Shown here in pieces: positions 19,400 to 22,668 of a stretch of 22,668 nt of DNA. Positions within the stretch are counted from its first letter, which is position 1. Each line of letters opens with the position of its first letter. The position numbers were made by a program, and so were the translations under genes. The notes under the pieces were generated by a model. The model was not told the origin of the DNA and made no database searches. It worked only from the letters and a program-made list of their open reading frames with translations. This DNA comes from Hofstenia miamia (lineage: Eukaryota > Xenacoelomorpha > Acoela): positions 351,583-374,250 of the forward strand of contig SCFE01000094.1 in the NCBI GenBank assembly GCA_004352715.1, given 5' to 3'.

Positions 19400-20399
19400 N
19401 NNNNNNNNNNNNNNNNNNNNNNNNNNNNNNNNNNNNNNNNNNNNNNNNNNNNNNNNNNNNNNNNNNNNNNNNNNNNNNNNNNNNNNNNNNNNNNNNNNNN
19501 NNNNNNNNNNNNNNNNNNNNNNNNNNNNNNNNNNNNNNNNNNNNNNNNNNNNNNNNNNNNNNNNNNNNNNNNNNNNNNNNNNNNNNNNNNNNNNNNNNNN
19601 NNNNNNNNNNNNNNNNNNNNNNNNNNNNNNNNNNNNNNNNNNNNNNNNNNNNNNNNNNNNNNNNNNNNNNNNNNNNNNNNNNNNNNNNNNNNNNNNNNNN
19701 NNNNNNNNNNNNNNNNNNNNNNNNNNNNNNNNNNNNNNNNNNNNNNNNNNNNNNNNNNNNNNNNNNNNNNNNNNNNNNNNNNNNNNNNNNNNNNNNNNNN
19801 NNNNNNNNNNNNNNNNNNNNNNNNNNNNNNNNNNNNNNNNNNNNNNNNNNNNNNNNNNNNNNNNNNNNNNNNNNNNNNNNNNNNNNNNNNNNNNNNNNNN
19901 NNNNNNNNNNNNNNNNNNNNNNNNNNNNNNNNNNNNNNNNNNNNNNNNNNNNNNNNNNNNNNNNNNNNNNNNNNNNNNNNNNNNNNNNNNNNNNNNNNNN
20001 NNNNNNNNNNNNNNNNNNNNNNNNNNNNNNNNNNNNNNNNNNNNNNNNNNNNNNNNNNNNNNNNNNNNNNNNNNNNNNNNNNNNNNNNNNNNNNNNNNNN
20101 NNNNNNNNNNNNNNNNNNNNNNNNNNNNNNNNNNNNNNNNNNNNNNNNNNNNNNNNNNNNNNNNNNNNNNNNNNNNNNNNNNNNNNNNNNNNNNNNNNNN
20201 NNNNNNNNNNNNNNNNNNNNNNNNNNNNNNNNNNNNNNNNNNNNNNNNNNNNNNNNNNNNNNNNNNNNNNNNNNNNNNNNNNNNNNNNNNNNNNNNNNNN
20301 NNNNNNNNNNNNNNNNNNNNNNNNNNNNNNNNNNNNNNNNNNNNNNNNNNNNNNNNNNNNNNNNNNNNNNNNNNNNNNNNNNNNNNNNNNNNNNNNNNN
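19400..20399. other. Assembly gap of exactly 1000 N
   Basis: The round length suggests a placeholder for a gap of unknown size. It joins pol to a third-ORF piece in the wrong order for this element. Confidence 0.95.
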
Positions 20400-20643
20400 C
20401 TCATCACCTGATCAAAAATGGTGATTGGGATGATCTTTCCTTTTTTACTAACATGCCTAGCTGATTCGATGAACTGCCCATACCTGCATTCAGGATATTT
20501 CATTTGCTGCATGTTAAATAAAAGTTCATTCTTTCCATATACATTGAACTTGGTGACTTGCTCAAGAAATTGTTTTGTTGATCTGGGCAGTCTTTCCACA
20601 AATCTTCGTGTGGTCAGGGGAGTGTTATCAGATGAAAAGATGG
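20400..20643 (-). repeat. Near-identical duplicate of the third-ORF middle, copy 1
   Basis: Aligns to 22425-22668 (offset 2025) with one substitution seen (C/T near 20585, arginine to lysine). The match is cut only by the gap on one side and the window end on the other. Confidence 0.9.
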
Positions 20644-21232
20644 TGAATTTTGTCTCAGCTGTGGCGCCCCACATGTACTTCTTTACTGTATCTGAGAAAA
20701 TATTAATGTCCGATGGGCAGATCCCAAGTCGATTGCTGGTTAACATAATGGACATTTTACCAGTGACACTGCTCGCCCCCACCAGTTGGGCATAATATTT
20801 TTCAAACTTGTTCATGGCGCGTTTTGTCTTTCCAGGGGAGGAAGGAGGACTGCATTTATAAAGAAGCCAATTTTTCCCCTTCCATGTCAGTGGGCATACT
20901 AATTCGTGAATATTTAATTTCGTCAAAGACGTTCTCTTCTCATGTGACATGGGTATTTGAAGTTGAGGCTCTTTCATTAAATAGATTGCTAGTATCCAAA
21001 TTGCTCTCTGGCATATATATCGGGTAGGTTTTTCTCTGTGAAAAGCCACTCCTTGAAATTCTTCTTGATTGTTGTAAGAGGCTTTAATGTCTTGCAGTGT
21101 TCATTCTACAGACGAATGATAAGTTTGTGATGGACTCAAGATTTCTAAACGGGGCCAATTGGACTCAGGGTTGAAATCTGCCTTTAGGTCAGACCAGATA
21201 GTATGGATTTTGTAAAGTAGTTGGTTGCTCTG

Positions 21233-22142
21233 GGCGAAGGCGAAACTAACTCTCATATCTGTTATGGTAGTTATCAAGGGAGTGTTGGGATCTGTAATTT
21301 CTAATGTCTGCGATTGGAGCAGGACGTCAACAATTAATTTCTGGTCTATGGTTAAGCAATGTGTTGGCACTCTTTGACATAGGAGTAGATCAGTATAAAT
21401 TAGCCTAGTTATTGGAAGGTGACTTGTAGAATGTGACGAAATTGGGGCGTAATCCTCCTTAGATAGGATTAAGAAATTCTCCATCCTAAAGTGTAAGTCC
21501 TCTATCTTTTCAGGTACTGCTGTTTCATACTCACCATGCACAATCATTATTAGGCGAATGCCCTCAACTTTAGCGATGCGATAAGCTATCTCAATTTGTT
21601 CCATGATGTCCTCTGACTGTATTTTGGAGATTCTCATAAAGTAAATAACGAGGAGATTTTTGAAATCTACGTTTACGCACTCAAAACTATCAATGGTTGG
21701 TCCACTATTCAAAAACTGACATATACTGTATATGTTGAAGTCGTCATCAAAAAACGTGTGCAGTGTGCTGCGCCAATACAAACGACTTAAAGTTTCCATC
21801 ATCCTGGAATCATAAGTAATAATTGTGTTGATTTTTGACAAGATGCGTCTATGACGAAAGGGATGACGTCTATGGAGCAAGTCATGTCGCATCTGTTGTA
21901 GGTATGGCGAAGTTGATCTTTTGTCTCCTCTGAGATATTATCACGGATAATGGCTATGGCTTTCCTGGTTGCAATGTAGTAAGGGTGTAATGTTTCATCA
22001 CCAACTTTCGATAGTTTTTGTCTTCTCTCTTCTGTCTTCTGTGATCTTATAGTTGATGTAGCTGTGGAAGAGGTCAAAGGGGCTATCAAGTCGCTCATAT
22101 GGGGGGTATTTACAGGTTGTAAAGCTCTAAAAGGTACTCTCA
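21233..22142 (-). repeat. 910-bp near-identical duplicate, copy B
   Basis: Second copy of 15892-16801. Homology ends abruptly at 22142, where the sequence switches to the middle of the third ORF. Confidence 0.9.
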
Positions 22143-22668
22143 GTAAGACACCACTTCATCAATGAGAGGACATCTTTATCACGACCGTTGACCAGGACTC
22201 TCTGCTGCACTGTAAGATCATCTAAAAATTCACTCGGGTCATGCTCGACCATTAAAATACATTCGTCTTCTGATACAGACCATTGTGGCGTTGGTTTGGG
22301 AGAGATGGCAGTACCTCCAAATTTTTCTAAGTTAACCTTCTTGATTAGATCGCGAATGTGGGGAGACATTTGCACCGCTGAAGATGATAGTAGCTCCTCC
22401 TCTCGAAAAAATTGCTCTGGTGTTCTCATCACCTGATCAAAAATGGTGATTGGGATGATCTTTCCTTTTTTACTAACATGCCTAGCTGATTCGATGAACT
22501 GCCCATACCTGCATTCAGGATATTTCATTTGCTGCATGTTAAATAAAAGTTCATTCTTTCCATATACATTGAACTTGGTGACTTGCTCAAGAAATTGTTT
22601 TGTTGATTTGGGCAGTCTTTCCACAAATCTTCGTGTGGTCAGGGGAGTGTTATCAGATGAAAAGATGG
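22143..22668 (-). pseudogene. Third ORF, middle part (second copy, runs off the window)
   Basis: An open frame of about 165 residues runs from the window edge to 22143. It begins with the same residues as copy 1 (STKQFLEQVTKFNVYGKNELLF) and continues beyond the point where that one meets its gap, with EELLSSSAVQMSPHI, FGGTAISPKPTPQW, SEDECILMVEHDPSEF and MKWCLTE. The older copy has the same order (EELLSSST, then PTW, then MKWCLTE, then ECTTAHV). Here MKWCLTE is followed at once by the N-terminal region of the same ORF, so the junction at 22142/22143 is not natural for the element. True downstream sequence resumes at 15749. Confidence 0.75.
22425..22668 (-). repeat. Near-identical duplicate of the third-ORF middle, copy 2
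   Basis: Matches 20400-20643; the right end is the window edge, so the full length of the duplication is unknown. Confidence 0.9.

Larger units (their letters stand above)
20400..22142 (-). pseudogene. Third ORF, N-terminal to middle part (second element, copy B)
   Basis: This is the longest continuous piece of the third ORF. On the minus strand it starts at the N-terminal region (MSDLIAPLTSS at 22098) and passes the frameshift near 21848-21835. It then runs through IWSDLKADFNPESNWPRLE to a single TGA at 21101-21103, where the older copy has the cysteine codon TGC (SVEC). It continues in the same frame with AIWILAIYLMKEP, KGKNWLLYKCSPPSSPGK, KYYAQLVG, MWGATAETKF and ELLFNMQQMKYPECRYGQF into the gap. 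The protein looks soluble and largely helical. It has clusters of aromatic residues but no 20-residue hydrophobic span. It lies upstream of pol, where gag should be, which is abnormal for this lineage. Confidence 0.75.
13711..22668 (-). mobile_element. Second Ty3/Gypsy-like element, less decayed, gapped and out of order
   Basis: The 3' LTR is complete in extent (13711-14652). It is followed on the genomic right by the purine tract, third-ORF C-terminus, third-ORF N-terminus, pol tail, integrase, RT, a 1-kb gap and then further third-ORF pieces. The 5' LTR and gag are not seen. The expected minus-strand order is gag, pol, third ORF. Here third-ORF pieces also lie upstream of pol (20400-22668), and two are near-exact duplicates of other parts of the window. 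The segment is therefore a composite of at least two near-identical copies, or a mis-scaffold. Stops and frameshifts show that even this copy is inactive. Confidence 0.8.

Noticed and set aside
20418-20795. Plus-strand frame of 125 residues
   Set aside because: Shadow of the third ORF on the minus strand, where matches to the older copy exist.
1-22668. CRISPR arrays, tRNA or rRNA genes, bacterial operons
   Set aside because: No regularly spaced short repeats with unique spacers, no cloverleaf or rRNA sequence noticed, and the content is eukaryotic retrotransposon.

Overview
The window is repeat-dominated eukaryotic DNA. I see no host gene I can name, no RNA gene and nothing prokaryotic. Almost all of it is LTR retrotransposon of one Ty3/Gypsy-like lineage, read on the minus strand. 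The organism is probably a metazoan, perhaps an arthropod. That guess rests only on the element type, the AT-rich spacers and the CpG pattern, so it is weak.

Region 1 (1-454) is the 3' end of an LTR of this lineage in plus orientation, cut by the window edge. Region 2 (616-11604) is a complete but heavily decayed element on the minus strand. It has two LTRs with TG...CA ends (TGTAGA...TCTACA on the plus strand), a 4-bp ATAT target duplication, a purine tract, a candidate primer-binding site, and remnants in the order gag, RT/RNase H, integrase and a long third ORF. Three later events hit it: a complete 657-bp solo LTR of a second family ('family B') in the 5' LTR, with a GTAT duplication; an older CpG-poor family B LTR piece replacing part of the third ORF; and a plus-strand patch of better-preserved pol sequence flanked by 71-bp direct repeats and an N. 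Region 3 (11605-13710) is AT-rich spacer with a short minisatellite.

Region 4 (13711-22668) is a second, less decayed element of the same lineage, also on the minus strand. Only its 3' LTR is inside the window. Five N runs break it up (122, 142, 14, 537 and 1000 bases). Its parts are not in element order: pieces of the third ORF lie upstream of pol as well as downstream, and two stretches (910 bp and at least 244 bp) occur twice at more than 99% identity. The collinear older element serves as a ruler and shows that the order is scrambled, most simply by mis-scaffolding of several copies.

The most interesting biology is the third ORF. It follows integrase, would encode about 1000 residues, ends within 30 bp of the purine tract, and keeps the same reading frame and domain order in two strongly diverged copies. 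It shows no signal peptide, membrane anchor or furin-type site in the readable parts, so it does not look like a classical env. I do not recognise its family. The second point of interest is the CpG contrast: the older element has lost nearly all CpG while the later insertions keep them. This gives a relative chronology and suggests methylation-driven decay.
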